DNA of 11,380 nt from Lutispora sp. (GTDB taxonomy: Bacteria; Bacillota; Clostridia; Lutisporales; Lutisporaceae): positions 1 to 11,380 of the forward strand of contig JAUQXG010000136.1 of assembly GCA_030834765.1 (NCBI GenBank), in the 5' to 3' direction. The notes beneath the pieces are model-generated. The model ran no database searches and was not told the DNA's origin. It saw only the letters and a program-made list of their open reading frames with translations. Positions 1-6,957 of the stretch are shown piece by piece (the first letter of the stretch is position 1; each line of letters begins with the position of its first letter). A program made the position numbers and the translations under genes.

Positions 1-780
1 ATTATTGTAGCAACTGTAACACCAGATAGTGCCTTTCCATCTACTGCTTGTATAGTCCAAAAGAATATAGGTGCATTTAATGCTTGTGCATTTGATTTAG
101 AAGCAGCTTGTACAGGATTTATGTATGGTTTAACAATAGCAGAACAATTCATAAAAACTGGTTTTCATAAAAACATCCTTGTGATTGGAGCAGAAACGCT
201 TAGTAAAATAATTGATTATACAGATAGGAATACTTGTGTATTGTTTGGTGATGGGGCTGGAGCAGCAATCGTATCAAAGGTTGAAAAAGGAAAAGGTATT
301 ATATCCTCATGCTTAGGCGCAGATGGTCGTGGTGGTGACTTGCTATTGATACCTGGAGGAGGGTCACGAAATCCAGCTACAATAGAAACCGTCAACAATA
401 GGATGCATTTTATCAAGATGAACGGGAGTGAAGTTTTTAAATTTGCTATAAAAATTATGGGAGAAGCTGCTGAAAAGGCATTGGAAGCAGCTGGACTTAC
501 CAGGGAAGATGTGGACTTTTTAATACCACATCAGGCCAATAGCAGAATCATTGATGCAGCAGCTAGAAGATTAAAGATTCCACCAAATAAGGTATTTATT
601 AATGTTGAAAAATATGGTAATATGTCTGCCGCCTCTATACCTGTTGCTTTGGATGAGGCGAATAAAAATAATTTATTGAAAGATGGAAATATTGTAATTT
701 TAGTTGGATTTGGAGGAGGATTAACCTGGGGGAGCTGTGTTCTCAAATGGGTTAAGACGGGGGGAAGAGTAGATGATTAA
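1..780 (+). CDS. fabH: Beta-ketoacyl-ACP synthase III (KAS III), 5'-truncated
   Basis: KAS III starts fatty-acid synthesis in the cytoplasm by condensing an acyl-CoA primer with malonyl-ACP. The reading frame is open from base 1, and the upstream part (roughly the first 70-75 residues of a usual 320-330) lies outside the window, so the ATG at 121 is internal and not a start. The thiolase-fold catalytic triad is visible: Cys in EAACTGF (codon 109-111), His in PHQANSR (codon 529-531) and Asn in YGNMSAAS (codon 619-621). The Cys-His-Asn triad with HQAN separates FabH from FabF/FabB. The end GFGGGLTWGS is typical. The stop overlaps the fabK start by 8 nt, which implies translational coupling. In related genomes plsX often lies upstream. 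Identification is firm; primer preference (straight or branched) cannot be read here. Confidence 0.96.
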   Translation: MIVATVTPDSAFPSTACIVQKNIGAFNACAFDLEAACTGFMYGLTIAEQFIKTGFHKNILVIGAETLSKIIDYTDRNTCVLFGDGAGAAIVSKVEKGKGIISSCLGADGRGGDLLLIPGGGSRNPATIETVNNRMHFIKMNGSEVFKFAIKIMGEAAEKALEAAGLTREDVDFLIPHQANSRIIDAAARRLKIPPNKVFINVEKYGNMSAASIPVALDEANKNNLLKDGNIVILVGFGGGLTWGSCVLKWVKTGGRVDD

Positions 781-1720
781 AACATCTTTATGTGACTTGT
801 TAGGTATACAATATCCAATCATTCAAGGAGGTATGGCATGGGTAGCTACTGCGGAGTTAGCTGCTGCTGTATCAAATGCAGGTGGGCTTGGAATAATCGG
901 CGCAGGGAATGCACCTGGGGATTATGTGAGAAATGAAATAAGAAAGATAAAAACAATGACGGATAGACCTTTTGGTGTAAATATTATGCTATTATCACCA
1001 TTTGTCCATGAGGTTATAGATATCGTTTGTGAAGAAAGGGTTCCTGTCATAACAACAGGAGCAGGAAATCCAGGCAAGTATATTGAAAAATTTAAACGCT
1101 CTGGAACAAAGGTAATACCTGTTGTGCCATCAGTAGCTCTAGCAAAAAAAATGGAGCAGGAAGGCGTAGATGCGGTTATTGCTGAAGGAATGGAATCAGG
1201 AGGCCACATTGGTGAATTGACTACTATGGCCTTGGTACCACAAATAGTGGATGCTGTAAAATTACCAGTAATAGCTGCTGGCGGTATTGCAGATGGAAGA
1301 GGGCTAATAGCAGCGCTTTCTTTGGGAGCTGAGGGGATTCAAATGGGGACAGTATTTGTTTGTTCGGATGAATGTACAGCTCATGAAAATTATAAGAATG
1401 CCCTAGTTAAAGCTGGAGACAGGGGGACCATTGTAACTGGTAGAGCTACGGGTCATCCTGTTAGAATGATAAAAAATAAGCTTGCAAGGCAGTTTCAAAA
1501 GCTTGAGGAAGCTATTTATAACGAGGATGAATATGAAAAATTGGGGATTGGGCGATTAAAATTGGCTGTTGTTGATGGAGATGTAAATATGGGTTCCGTG
1601 ATGGCAGGACAAATCGCAGGAATTATAAATAATGTAAGACCAGTTAAGAGAATTATAGAAGAAATAATAGATGAGGCAGATAATGTGTTAATGGCTCTTT
1701 ATTCTAAATCAAGGAGGTAG
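773..1720 (+). CDS. fabK: FMN-dependent enoyl-ACP reductase II
   Basis: FabK carries out the last reduction of each elongation cycle (trans-2-enoyl-ACP to acyl-ACP) using FMN and NAD(P)H. The 315-aa product has the TIM-barrel architecture of the FabK/nitronate monooxygenase family and matches the remembered Streptococcus pneumoniae FabK (about 318 aa) block by block: YPIIQGGMAWV near residues 14-24, GGLGIIGAGNAP near 37-48, PFGVNIMLLSPF near 66-77, TTGAGNP near 94-100, AEGMESGGHIG 137-147 with the family's catalytic His (H145), the phosphate-binding AAGGIADG near 168-175, and GSVMAGQIAG near the end. These blocks favour FabK over a plain nitronate monooxygenase, as does the location between fabH and fabD. 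The ATG overlaps the fabH stop; a G-rich ribosome binding site (759-766) sits inside fabH. The family is generally little affected by triclosan. Nothing is truncated. Confidence 0.96.
   Translation: MIKTSLCDLLGIQYPIIQGGMAWVATAELAAAVSNAGGLGIIGAGNAPGDYVRNEIRKIKTMTDRPFGVNIMLLSPFVHEVIDIVCEERVPVITTGAGNPGKYIEKFKRSGTKVIPVVPSVALAKKMEQEGVDAVIAEGMESGGHIGELTTMALVPQIVDAVKLPVIAAGGIADGRGLIAALSLGAEGIQMGTVFVCSDECTAHENYKNALVKAGDRGTIVTGRATGHPVRMIKNKLARQFQKLEEAIYNEDEYEKLGIGRLKLAVVDGDVNMGSVMAGQIAGIINNVRPVKRIIEEIIDEADNVLMALYSKSRR
1711..1718 (+). promoter_or_regulatory. Ribosome binding site that decides the fabD start
   Basis: AAGGAGGT is a near-perfect anti-16S match overlapping the fabK stop codon. Two TTG codons follow in tandem at 1723 and 1726. 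Spacing from the GGAGG is 5 nt to the first and 8 nt to the second, so the second is favoured. No ATG or GTG is suitably placed in this frame. Confidence 0.8.
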
Positions 1721-1725
1721 ATTTG

Positions 1726-2670
1726 TTGTCTAAAATAGCTTGTATCTTCCCAGGACAGGGCGCACAATACTCTGGTATGGGGAAGGAAATTGCAGAAAAT
1801 TACGAAGTAGCAATGTCCATATTTGAAAAAGCTGGTCAGATATTAGGAATAGATATGAAAAAGCTATGCTTTGAATCTGATGAAGATGAATTAAAAAAAA
1901 CAGAGAATACGCAACCTTCCATTCTGACTACTTCTATTGCTGTATTGGAAGTTTTAAAGCTAAGAGGATTTAGACCTGATATGACTGCAGGTTTAAGCTT
2001 AGGTGAATATTCAGCATTAGTGGCTTCAAATGCCATTAAGTTTGAAGATGCTGTTGCATTAGTTAGAAAAAGAGGTAAATATATGCAAGAAGCAGTACCA
2101 CCAGGTGAGGGCACAATGGCAGCCATCATGGGATTAGGGAAAGATGCGGTAGATCATTGCTTGAAAATGGTTAATGGGTATGGGATTGTTGAAGCTGCTA
2201 ATTATAATTGCCCTGGTCAAATAGTTATAGCTGGACATACCAGAGCAGTAGAAAAAGCATGCCAGATTTTAAAGGAAAATGGGGCTAAGAGAGCTATTAT
2301 GCTTCCGGTAAGTGCACCTTTTCATTCCAGCCTACTTAAAGGAGCTGGAGAAAAGCTATCAAAAGAATTGGAAAAAGTTGAAGTAACAGAAATGAAAATA
2401 CCTGTTGTTTCAAATGTTCATGCGCAGTCTATAAAAGATAAATATGAAATCAAACAGCTTTTAATAGACCAAGTAAGTAATTCTGTTCTTTGGGAAGATA
2501 GTGTAAGAAATATGATAGGTCAAGGTGCGGATTGCTTCATCGAAGTAGGACCGGGTAAATCCCTATCTGGATTTATAAAAAAAATTGACAAGGATGTTTC
2601 AGTCTACAATGTGGAGGATATAGATTCGTTAGAAAAGACAATAGAAGCAATTCGGGAGAGAGTAGCTTGA
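1726..2670 (+). CDS. fabD: Malonyl-CoA:ACP transacylase
   Basis: FabD transfers the malonyl group from CoA to the ACP phosphopantetheine, supplying the extender unit for FabH and FabF. Starting at TTG 1726 the product is 314 aa, close to the usual 310-320, and begins MSKIA followed by FPGQGAQ, as in the Bacillus subtilis protein. Visible motifs are the oxyanion-hole GQGAQ near residues 10-14, the nucleophile elbow GLSLGEYSAL with catalytic Ser at about 91, the substrate-carboxylate Arg at about 116 in RKRGKYMQ, and the catalytic His at about 200 in SAPFHSSL. The elbow has Leu where Escherichia coli has His (GHSLGEY), a substitution I would expect in Clostridia. The gene follows fabK with almost no gap; its ribosome binding site overlaps the fabK stop. 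The alternative start is TTG 1723, one codon earlier. Confidence 0.96.
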   Translation: MSKIACIFPGQGAQYSGMGKEIAENYEVAMSIFEKAGQILGIDMKKLCFESDEDELKKTENTQPSILTTSIAVLEVLKLRGFRPDMTAGLSLGEYSALVASNAIKFEDAVALVRKRGKYMQEAVPPGEGTMAAIMGLGKDAVDHCLKMVNGYGIVEAANYNCPGQIVIAGHTRAVEKACQILKENGAKRAIMLPVSAPFHSSLLKGAGEKLSKELEKVEVTEMKIPVVSNVHAQSIKDKYEIKQLLIDQVSNSVLWEDSVRNMIGQGADCFIEVGPGKSLSGFIKKIDKDVSVYNVEDIDSLEKTIEAIRERVA

Positions 2671-2731
2671 AGAAGCTATAGCCTTTATTAATTTAATTTT
2701 ATGCGGCACACAGCTGCAGGAAGGAATTAGA

Positions 2732-3475
2732 ATGCAATTAAAAGGTAAAACTGCTATCATAACTGGAGGATCTAGAGGTATAGGAAGAGAGATTGCTATA
2801 AGATTAGCAAAAGCAGGTGCAAATATCGTAGTCAATTATACAAATAATAGTGAAGCCGCTAAAAAAGTGGTTTCAGAGGCAGAAGAGCTAGGTGTTGAAG
2901 CTATGTCAGTAAAAGCAGATGTTTCGAAAGATGAAGAAGTAGAAAGTTTAGTAAAACAAGTATTAAAAAGATTTGACAGCATAGATATATTAGTAAATAA
3001 TGCAGGGATAACACGTGATGGGTTAATCATAAGAATGTCTGAGAAAGATTTCGATGATGTAATAAATATTAATCTAAAGGGTGCATTTCATTGCACAAAA
3101 CATATTTCTAAAGTGATGATAAAGCAAAGATCTGGTAAAATAATTAATATTTCTTCTGTAGTTGGAATAATTGGAAATGCGGGACAATCTAATTATTCAG
3201 CTGCAAAAGCAGGATTAATAGGGTTTACCAAGTCGATTGCCAGAGAATTGGCCAGCAGAAATATTAATGTGAATGCAGTTGCACCTGGATTTATCGAAAC
3301 AGATATGACATTTACATTGAGTGAAAATGTTAAAGAGGAAATGCTTCATTCAATTCCTTTGAAAAAAGCAGGAAAACCGCAATATATTGCCGATACAGTG
3401 CTATTTCTCTCGTCAAGTATGTCTGATTATATAACAGGTCAAGTAATAAATGTTGACGGTGGAATGGTTATGTAA
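2732..3475 (+). CDS. fabG: 3-oxoacyl-ACP reductase (short-chain dehydrogenase)
   Basis: FabG reduces 3-ketoacyl-ACP to 3-hydroxyacyl-ACP with NADPH, the first reduction in the elongation cycle. The 247-aa product has the full classical SDR pattern: cofactor-binding TGGSRGIG at 11-18, NNAG at 89-92, Asn114 in ININLKG, and the catalytic Ser142, Tyr155 and Lys159 in SSVVG...NYSAAKAG. PGFIETDM near 185-192 and the C-terminal GQVINVDGGMVM are standard for FabG. The ribosome binding site is AGGAAGGA (2718-2725), 6 nt before the ATG. A 61-bp gap separates it from fabD; it holds a weak 6-bp hairpin across the fabD stop but no convincing promoter or terminator, so I infer cotranscription with fabD. 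The end of this gene carries the candidate acpP promoter. Confidence 0.96.
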   Translation: MQLKGKTAIITGGSRGIGREIAIRLAKAGANIVVNYTNNSEAAKKVVSEAEELGVEAMSVKADVSKDEEVESLVKQVLKRFDSIDILVNNAGITRDGLIIRMSEKDFDDVININLKGAFHCTKHISKVMIKQRSGKIINISSVVGIIGNAGQSNYSAAKAGLIGFTKSIARELASRNINVNAVAPGFIETDMTFTLSENVKEEMLHSIPLKKAGKPQYIADTVLFLSSSMSDYITGQVINVDGGMVM

Positions 3476-3481
3476 TATTAT
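3453..3481 (+). promoter_or_regulatory. Candidate sigma-A promoter for acpP
   Basis: TTGACG (3453-3458) and TATTAT (3476-3481) are separated by 17 nt. Each hexamer differs from the vegetative consensus at one position. The -35 lies in the last codons of fabG and the -10 just after its stop. Transcription would start near 3488, giving a leader of about 27 nt that includes the strong acpP ribosome binding site. The match is good, but AT-rich DNA produces chance -10 hexamers. Confidence 0.55.
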
Positions 3482-3514
3482 TTTATTATAAATTTATGAA
3501 GGGAGGTGAGCTAG

Positions 3515-3742
3515 ATGATATTTGAAAAAGTGCAAGAAAAGGTTGCAGACCAACTTGGAGTTGATGCAGACGATGTTACAACAGAGTCTTCTTTCATAGA
3601 CGACCTAGGTGCTGATTCACTTGATATAGTTGAACTACTTATGGCGTTAGAAGAAGAGTTCGATATAGAAATCCCAGATGAAGAAGCTGAGAAACTTGCA
3701 ACAGTGGGAGATGTAGTAGATTATATAAAAAATAATAAATAA
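3515..3742 (+). CDS. acpP: Acyl carrier protein
   Basis: ACP carries the growing acyl chain on a 4'-phosphopantetheine arm and hands it between the Fab enzymes. The 75-aa product is very acidic and has the normal four-helix ACP length. The attachment motif GADSLD is present with the modifiable Ser at residue 35 (codon 3617-3619). The acidic helix II that follows ([20 protein letters not shown]) is the usual docking face for partner enzymes. Translation is supported by an excellent ribosome binding site, GGGAGGTGA (3501-3509), the strongest of the fatty-acid genes here and consistent with ACP's high abundance. A candidate promoter lies just upstream and a strong terminator just downstream, so the gene may be transcribed alone at a high level. 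A dedicated secondary-metabolite ACP is unlikely given the neighbours. Confidence 0.97.
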   Translation: MIFEKVQEKVADQLGVDADDVTTESSFIDDLGADSLDIVELLMALEEEFDIEIPDEEAEKLATVGDVVDYIKNNK

Positions 3743-3745
3743 AAA

Positions 3746-3775
3746 ATGTCCCGTTGAACGGGGCATCTTTTTTTT
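3746..3775 (+). terminator. Intrinsic terminator after acpP
   Basis: A compact hairpin with an 8-bp stem (3746-3753 with 3759-3766, including one G-U pair; GC-rich core CCCG/CGGG) and the loop TTGAA is followed by C and then eight T residues (3768-3775). It begins 4 nt after the acpP stop. This is a textbook rho-independent terminator and separates acpP from fabF. The A-run just before the stem could also let it act in the opposite direction. Confidence 0.9.
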
Positions 3776-3780
3776 GCACA

Positions 3781-3786
3781 TATAAT
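3781..3786 (+). promoter_or_regulatory. Possible -10 element for fabF
   Basis: A perfect TATAAT lies six bases after the acpP terminator T-run. No -35 is found at 16-18 nt; the nearest, TTGAAC in the terminator hairpin (3754-3759), is 21 nt away. No TGn extension is present. fabF needs either a promoter here or read-through of the terminator, which is the reason for listing this weak candidate. Confidence 0.3.
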
Positions 3787-3811
3787 GTTTTATGAATTTT
3801 ACACAATAGAA

Positions 3812-3819
3812 AAGGAGAG
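3812..3819 (+). promoter_or_regulatory. Ribosome binding site that decides the fabF start
   Basis: AAGGAGAG lies 7-9 nt before TTG 3827. The in-frame ATG at 3785 lacks any ribosome binding site (only the terminator T-run and TATAAT precede it) and would add 14 residues not seen in the family. Confidence 0.75.
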
Positions 3820-3826
3820 AAAACAA

Positions 3827-5068
3827 TTGAAGAATAGAAGAGTAGTTGTTACTGGATTAGGCATTATTTCACCAATAGGGATTGGGAAAGAAGAGTTTTT
3901 TCAAAGTCTTAAAGATGGTGTCAGCGGAGTTGATTATATAACTAGATTTGATACTGAATTATTTGATACAAAAATTGCTGCAGAAGTAAAAAACTTTGAC
4001 CCTACGGATTATATTGATAAAAAAGAAGCTAGAAGAATGGATAGATTTACACAATATGCTGTTGCAGCTTCAAAAATGGCAGTGAAAGATGGAAATCTAA
4101 ATACAGAAACAATAGACCAAGATAGATTTGGCGTTTGTATAGGTTGTGGAATAGGTGGAATGGAAACCATGGAGAATCAGTGTGCAGTATTGAGAGAAAA
4201 AGGACCAGGTAGAGTGAGCCCATTCTTTGTTCCGATGATGATATCCAATATAGCTGCTGGTAATATATCCATCGCATTAAATGCGAAAGGCCCAAATACT
4301 ACAGTAGTAACAGCATGTGCATCGGCTACCAATGCAATAGGTGAAGCATTTAAGCTCATTCAAAGAGGGGTTGCAGATATCATGATATCTGGTGGAACTG
4401 AAGCGGCTATAACACCTATGGCTTTAGCCGGATTTGCATCAATGAAAGCGCTATCAACTAGAAATGATGATCCAAAGTCTGCAAGCAGGCCTTTTGACAA
4501 AGAAAGAGATGGATTTGTTATGGGGGAAGGAGCCGGAATACTAATTCTTGAGGAATTAGAAAGTGCAAAGAGTAGGGGAGCTACTATATATGCTGAGGTT
4601 GTAGGATATGGAACAACAGCAGATGCTTATCATATTACAGCACCTTCACCAGATGGGATGGGAGCACGCAGATCTATGGAAATGGCAATAGATGATGCGG
4701 GAATTAATAAATCTGATATTGACTATATAAACGCACATGGAACTTCTACTGGACTTAACGATAAGCTTGAAACATTAGCAATTAAAAGTCTATTTATGGA
4801 GCATGCGAAAGATATGGCAATTAGCTCTACAAAGTCCATGACAGGCCATTTGCTAGGCGCAGCAGGAGCTATTGAGGCTGCAGCTTGTATTATGGCCATA
4901 AATGAAAGTATAATACCTCCTACCATCAATTATAAAAATCAGGATGAAGAATGTGACTTAAATTATGTACCAAATGTCGCAATACAGAAAGACGTTAAAT
5001 ATGCATTATCAAATTCTCTTGGATTTGGTGGGCATAATGCAACTATAATATTGAGAAAATATGAATAA
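3827..5068 (+). CDS. fabF: Beta-ketoacyl-ACP synthase II (KAS II)
   Basis: FabF performs the repeated Claisen condensations that lengthen acyl-ACP by two carbons from malonyl-ACP. From TTG 3827 the product is 413 aa, the usual size, and begins [18 protein letters not shown] as family members do. The Cys-His-His triad is intact: Cys at about 164 in TACASATN (codon 4316-4318), His at about 304 in NAHGTST, His at about 341 in [13 protein letters not shown], with the conserved Lys at about 336. The gatekeeper region [11 protein letters not shown] is near the C-terminus. Two active-site histidines distinguish it from FabH. It sits downstream of the acpP terminator, so its expression depends on read-through or on a local promoter. 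It is followed by a long perfect hairpin before rnc. The alternative ATG at 3785 would give 427 aa. Confidence 0.95.
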   Translation: MKNRRVVVTGLGIISPIGIGKEEFFQSLKDGVSGVDYITRFDTELFDTKIAAEVKNFDPTDYIDKKEARRMDRFTQYAVAASKMAVKDGNLNTETIDQDRFGVCIGCGIGGMETMENQCAVLREKGPGRVSPFFVPMMISNIAAGNISIALNAKGPNTTVVTACASATNAIGEAFKLIQRGVADIMISGGTEAAITPMALAGFASMKALSTRNDDPKSASRPFDKERDGFVMGEGAGILILEELESAKSRGATIYAEVVGYGTTADAYHITAPSPDGMGARRSMEMAIDDAGINKSDIDYINAHGTSTGLNDKLETLAIKSLFMEHAKDMAISSTKSMTGHLLGAAGAIEAAACIMAINESIIPPTINYKNQDEECDLNYVPNVAIQKDVKYALSNSLGFGGHNATIILRKYE

Positions 5069-5072
5069 GTGA

Positions 5073-5122
5073 TAAAATGAAATAGAAACAATAAGTAAGC
5101 TTATTGTTTCTATTTCATTTTA
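5073..5122 (+). promoter_or_regulatory. Perfect 23-bp stem-loop in the fabF-rnc gap; possible RNase III target
   Basis: Bases 5073-5095 are the exact reverse complement of 5100-5122, with a 4-nt loop TAAG. The stem is AU-rich (4 G/C pairs of 23). It starts 4 nt after the fabF stop and ends 9 nt before the rnc ribosome binding site. No clean T-run follows (the sequence continues CCTATAAATAGGAGG), so it is a poor classical terminator, though the U-rich 3' arm might still give partial termination. More than 20 uninterrupted base pairs is the kind of duplex RNase III cuts. The structure is seen; either role is inferred. Confidence 0.75.
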
Positions 5123-5131
5123 CCTATAAAT

Positions 5132-5137
5132 AGGAGG
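5132..5137 (+). promoter_or_regulatory. Ribosome binding site that decides the rnc start
   Basis: AGGAGG ends 7 nt before TTG 5145, ideal spacing. The next in-frame ATG (5154) is 16 nt away, too far for efficient use of this site. Confidence 0.75.
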
Positions 5138-5144
5138 AATTTAG

Positions 5145-5864
5145 TTGATTACAATGGATCAAAAAAGAAAAGAACAGTTAGAAAAATTTCAAAAACAAAT
5201 TCAATATAGCTTTGAAGATATTAAACTATTGAACAAGGCTCTAACACATAGCTCATATAGCAATAATAGAAGTGAAGACCTAGAGCATAACGAGAGACTA
5301 GAGTTTCTAGGGGATTCCATATTAAGCTTTATTATAAGCCTACATTTGTATGAAAAGTGTTCAGATGTTTCTGAGGGTCAATTAACTCGAATAAGGGCTA
5401 ATATTGTTTGTGAGCAATCATTACATAAGACTGCCATAAATTTGAACTTAGGAAGTTATATCCTGATGAGTAGGGGTGAGATCAATACGGGTGGAAGAAA
5501 TAGGACATCTATACTTGCTGATGCTGTGGAAGCAATCATTGCATGTATTTTCCTTGATGGAGGCATAGAAAAGGCTAGAGCATTTGTAATGGAGAATCTA
5601 AATACAATCATTTCTGATGCAATGAACAATAAAATTTTTAGTGATTATAAGTCTTATCTTCAAGAAGCGATGCAAAAGGATAGCATGGGTGAGTTGGAGT
5701 ATAGGCTTATTGGTGAGAAAGGGCCTGATCATGATAAAACATTTGAAATTGGAGTTTTTATAAATAACAAAGTATCAGGTAAGGGTTTTGGAAGAAGTAA
5801 GAAGGATGCACAGCAGCAGGCAGCAAAAGATGCTATTGAGAAATTAGGGATTAAGTATGAGTAA
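5145..5864 (+). CDS. rnc: Ribonuclease III
   Basis: RNase III cuts double-stranded RNA with Mg2+ as a homodimer; it processes the rRNA precursor and controls some mRNAs. The 239-aa product has the endonuclease domain followed by a double-stranded RNA-binding domain. The signature ERLEFLGDSIL (50-60) contains Glu50, Glu53 and Asp57, and ADAVEA (125-130) contains Asp126 and Glu129, matching the E. coli acidic metal-binding residues with identical 69-residue spacing between the two Asp. The binding domain runs from about 166 to 236, from YKSYLQEAMQ to the closing helix KKDAQQQAAKDAIEKL. TTG 5145 is preferred as start because of the AGGAGG spacing; ATG 5154 is the alternative (236 aa). The last 8 nt overlap the next gene. 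The adjacent perfect hairpin suggests possible self-regulation. Confidence 0.96.
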   Translation: MITMDQKRKEQLEKFQKQIQYSFEDIKLLNKALTHSSYSNNRSEDLEHNERLEFLGDSILSFIISLHLYEKCSDVSEGQLTRIRANIVCEQSLHKTAINLNLGSYILMSRGEINTGGRNRTSILADAVEAIIACIFLDGGIEKARAFVMENLNTIISDAMNNKIFSDYKSYLQEAMQKDSMGELEYRLIGEKGPDHDKTFEIGVFINNKVSGKGFGRSKKDAQQQAAKDAIEKLGIKYE

Positions 5865-6930
5865 GAATTATTATATCATTCCAATATTTGTCCCTCACAA
5901 AGGTTGTCCCCATGATTGCATTTTTTGTAATCAAAAAAAAATAACTGGATGTGATGAGGATAATTCTATTGAGAATATTAGAGATACAATAGAAGCTTAT
6001 TTAAAAACAATACCTCAAGATGGTTCACAAGTAGTTGAAATAGCCTTTTATGGTGGTAGCTTTACAGCAATACCGATAGAAAATCAAACTACTATGCTTA
6101 AACTAGCAAAAGAATATATGGATTGTGGTAAAATTAATCATATTAGATTATCAACAAGACCGGATTATATAAATGATGAAATACTGCAAAATCTGAAGAA
6201 TTATTCAGTGTCTATCATAGAACTTGGCGTACAATCTATGGATAAGGAAGTACTTCAGTTATCACAAAGAGGACACACTTCAGAGGATGTTATTGAAGCA
6301 ATCCGATTGATTAAGGAATACGGCTTTATAGTTGGTGTGCAAATCATGGTGGGACTTCCAAGTGATAGTTTAGACAAGTGTTTACAAACAACAAGGCTAT
6401 TGGCTGATTTAAATCCAGATATAGCTAGAATCTATCCTGCGTTAGTTATAAAGGACACATATATGGAGGTTCTATATAATAAAGGCCAGTTTAAACCTTT
6501 TAGTTTAGAAGAAGCAGTGGTAATATGCAAGAATATGCTAATAATCCTTGAAAAAAAACGAATTGAAGTAATAAGGATTGGATTGCAGCCAACAGAAAAT
6601 ATTGAATTAGGAAAGGATATAATAGCAGGCCCTTTTCATCCATCCATGAGGCAATTAGTAGATTCTTCTATTTATTTAGATATGATGAAGTGTCTAATAG
6701 AAAAATTTGATGAAGTTGAAGTTCTTAACATTATGGTAAATCCCAAAGATGTTTCTAATATTGTAGGGCAAAATAAATGTAATATAAAATTACTGCAAAC
6801 AACGTATTTCTTCAAAAAAATTAATATAATTCAAAAATGCGACATTTCCTTAGGCACTATAATAATAGATGATGGGAAAAAACAAATAATAATGTCAAAA
6901 AAAGATTATTATGATCAGATTAAAAGTTGA
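5857..6930 (+). CDS. Elp3-like radical SAM protein without acetyltransferase domain
   Basis: The 357-aa product is a radical S-adenosylmethionine enzyme of the Elp3-like group. The [4Fe-4S] cysteines are C17, C21 and C24 in GCPHDCIFC, a CX3CX2C spacing. Other group-typical blocks are AFYGGSFTAIP (63-73), STRPDYI (99-105), ELGVQSMDKEVL (122-133), RGHT (138-141), QIMVGLPSD (162-170), RIYPALVIKDT (191-201) and RIGLQPTE (250-257). True Elp3 proteins continue into a GNAT acetyltransferase domain used for tRNA wobble-uridine modification; this one stops in a short C-terminal region instead, so that activity is not expected. Such proteins are often loosely named coproporphyrinogen oxidase or Elp3. 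Its substrate is unknown. It overlaps rnc by 8 nt, with a modest AGGGA site at 5846-5850, so the two are probably translated together, which hints at an RNA-related role without proving it. Confidence 0.85.
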   Translation: MSKNYYIIPIFVPHKGCPHDCIFCNQKKITGCDEDNSIENIRDTIEAYLKTIPQDGSQVVEIAFYGGSFTAIPIENQTTMLKLAKEYMDCGKINHIRLSTRPDYINDEILQNLKNYSVSIIELGVQSMDKEVLQLSQRGHTSEDVIEAIRLIKEYGFIVGVQIMVGLPSDSLDKCLQTTRLLADLNPDIARIYPALVIKDTYMEVLYNKGQFKPFSLEEAVVICKNMLIILEKKRIEVIRIGLQPTENIELGKDIIAGPFHPSMRQLVDSSIYLDMMKCLIEKFDEVEVLNIMVNPKDVSNIVGQNKCNIKLLQTTYFFKKINIIQKCDISLGTIIIDDGKKQIIMSKKDYYDQIKS

Positions 6931-6957
6931 AGGAATTATAAACCATTTATAGAATAT
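6929..6957 (+). promoter_or_regulatory. Sigma-H-type promoter of spoVS, with overlapping sigma-A-like hexamers
   Basis: GAAGGAATT (6929-6937) fits the Bacillus sigma-H -35 consensus RNAGGAWWW at every position, and ATAGAATAT (6949-6957) fits the -10 consensus RNNGAATWW at every position, with 11 nt between. The -35 overlaps the stop codon of the radical SAM gene. In the same place TTGAAG (6927-6932), 17 nt, TAGAAT (6950-6955) form a plausible but poorer sigma-A promoter. spoVS of B. subtilis is a known sigma-H target, which supports the reading. Transcription would start near 6963. Confidence 0.7.

Noticed and set aside
619..630. FabH active-site Asn motif GNMS instead of GNTS
   Set aside because: The Asn is kept and Met at the next position is, as far as I recall, common in clostridial FabH. 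Not an active-site loss.
2663..2678. 6-bp hairpin across the fabD stop (TAGCTT / AAGCTA)
   Set aside because: Too short, with no T-run, to be a terminator; most likely chance.
2667..2697. Possible fabG promoter (TTGAAG with TTTAAT)
   Set aside because: Spacing is 19 nt and both hexamers deviate. The 61-bp gap looks like ordinary operon spacing.
2701..2730. Nine-codon leader-like frame before fabG (ATG at 2701, TAG at 2728)
   Set aside because: No ribosome binding site, no regulatory codon run and no attenuator structure downstream.
4736..4760. FabF HGTSTG where E. coli has HGTSTP
   Set aside because: The position after HGTST varies among FabF proteins; catalytic residues are intact.
5104..5132. 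Possible rnc promoter (TTGTTT with TATAAA or TAAATA)
   Set aside because: Spacing is 15 nt for the better -10, and a start there would fall inside or beyond the rnc ribosome binding site.
6937..6951. Palindrome TATAAA-CCA-TTTATA between the spoVS -35 and -10
   Set aside because: It could be an operator, but the arms are only A/T and six bases long, which arises often by chance in this DNA. No known repressor box matches.
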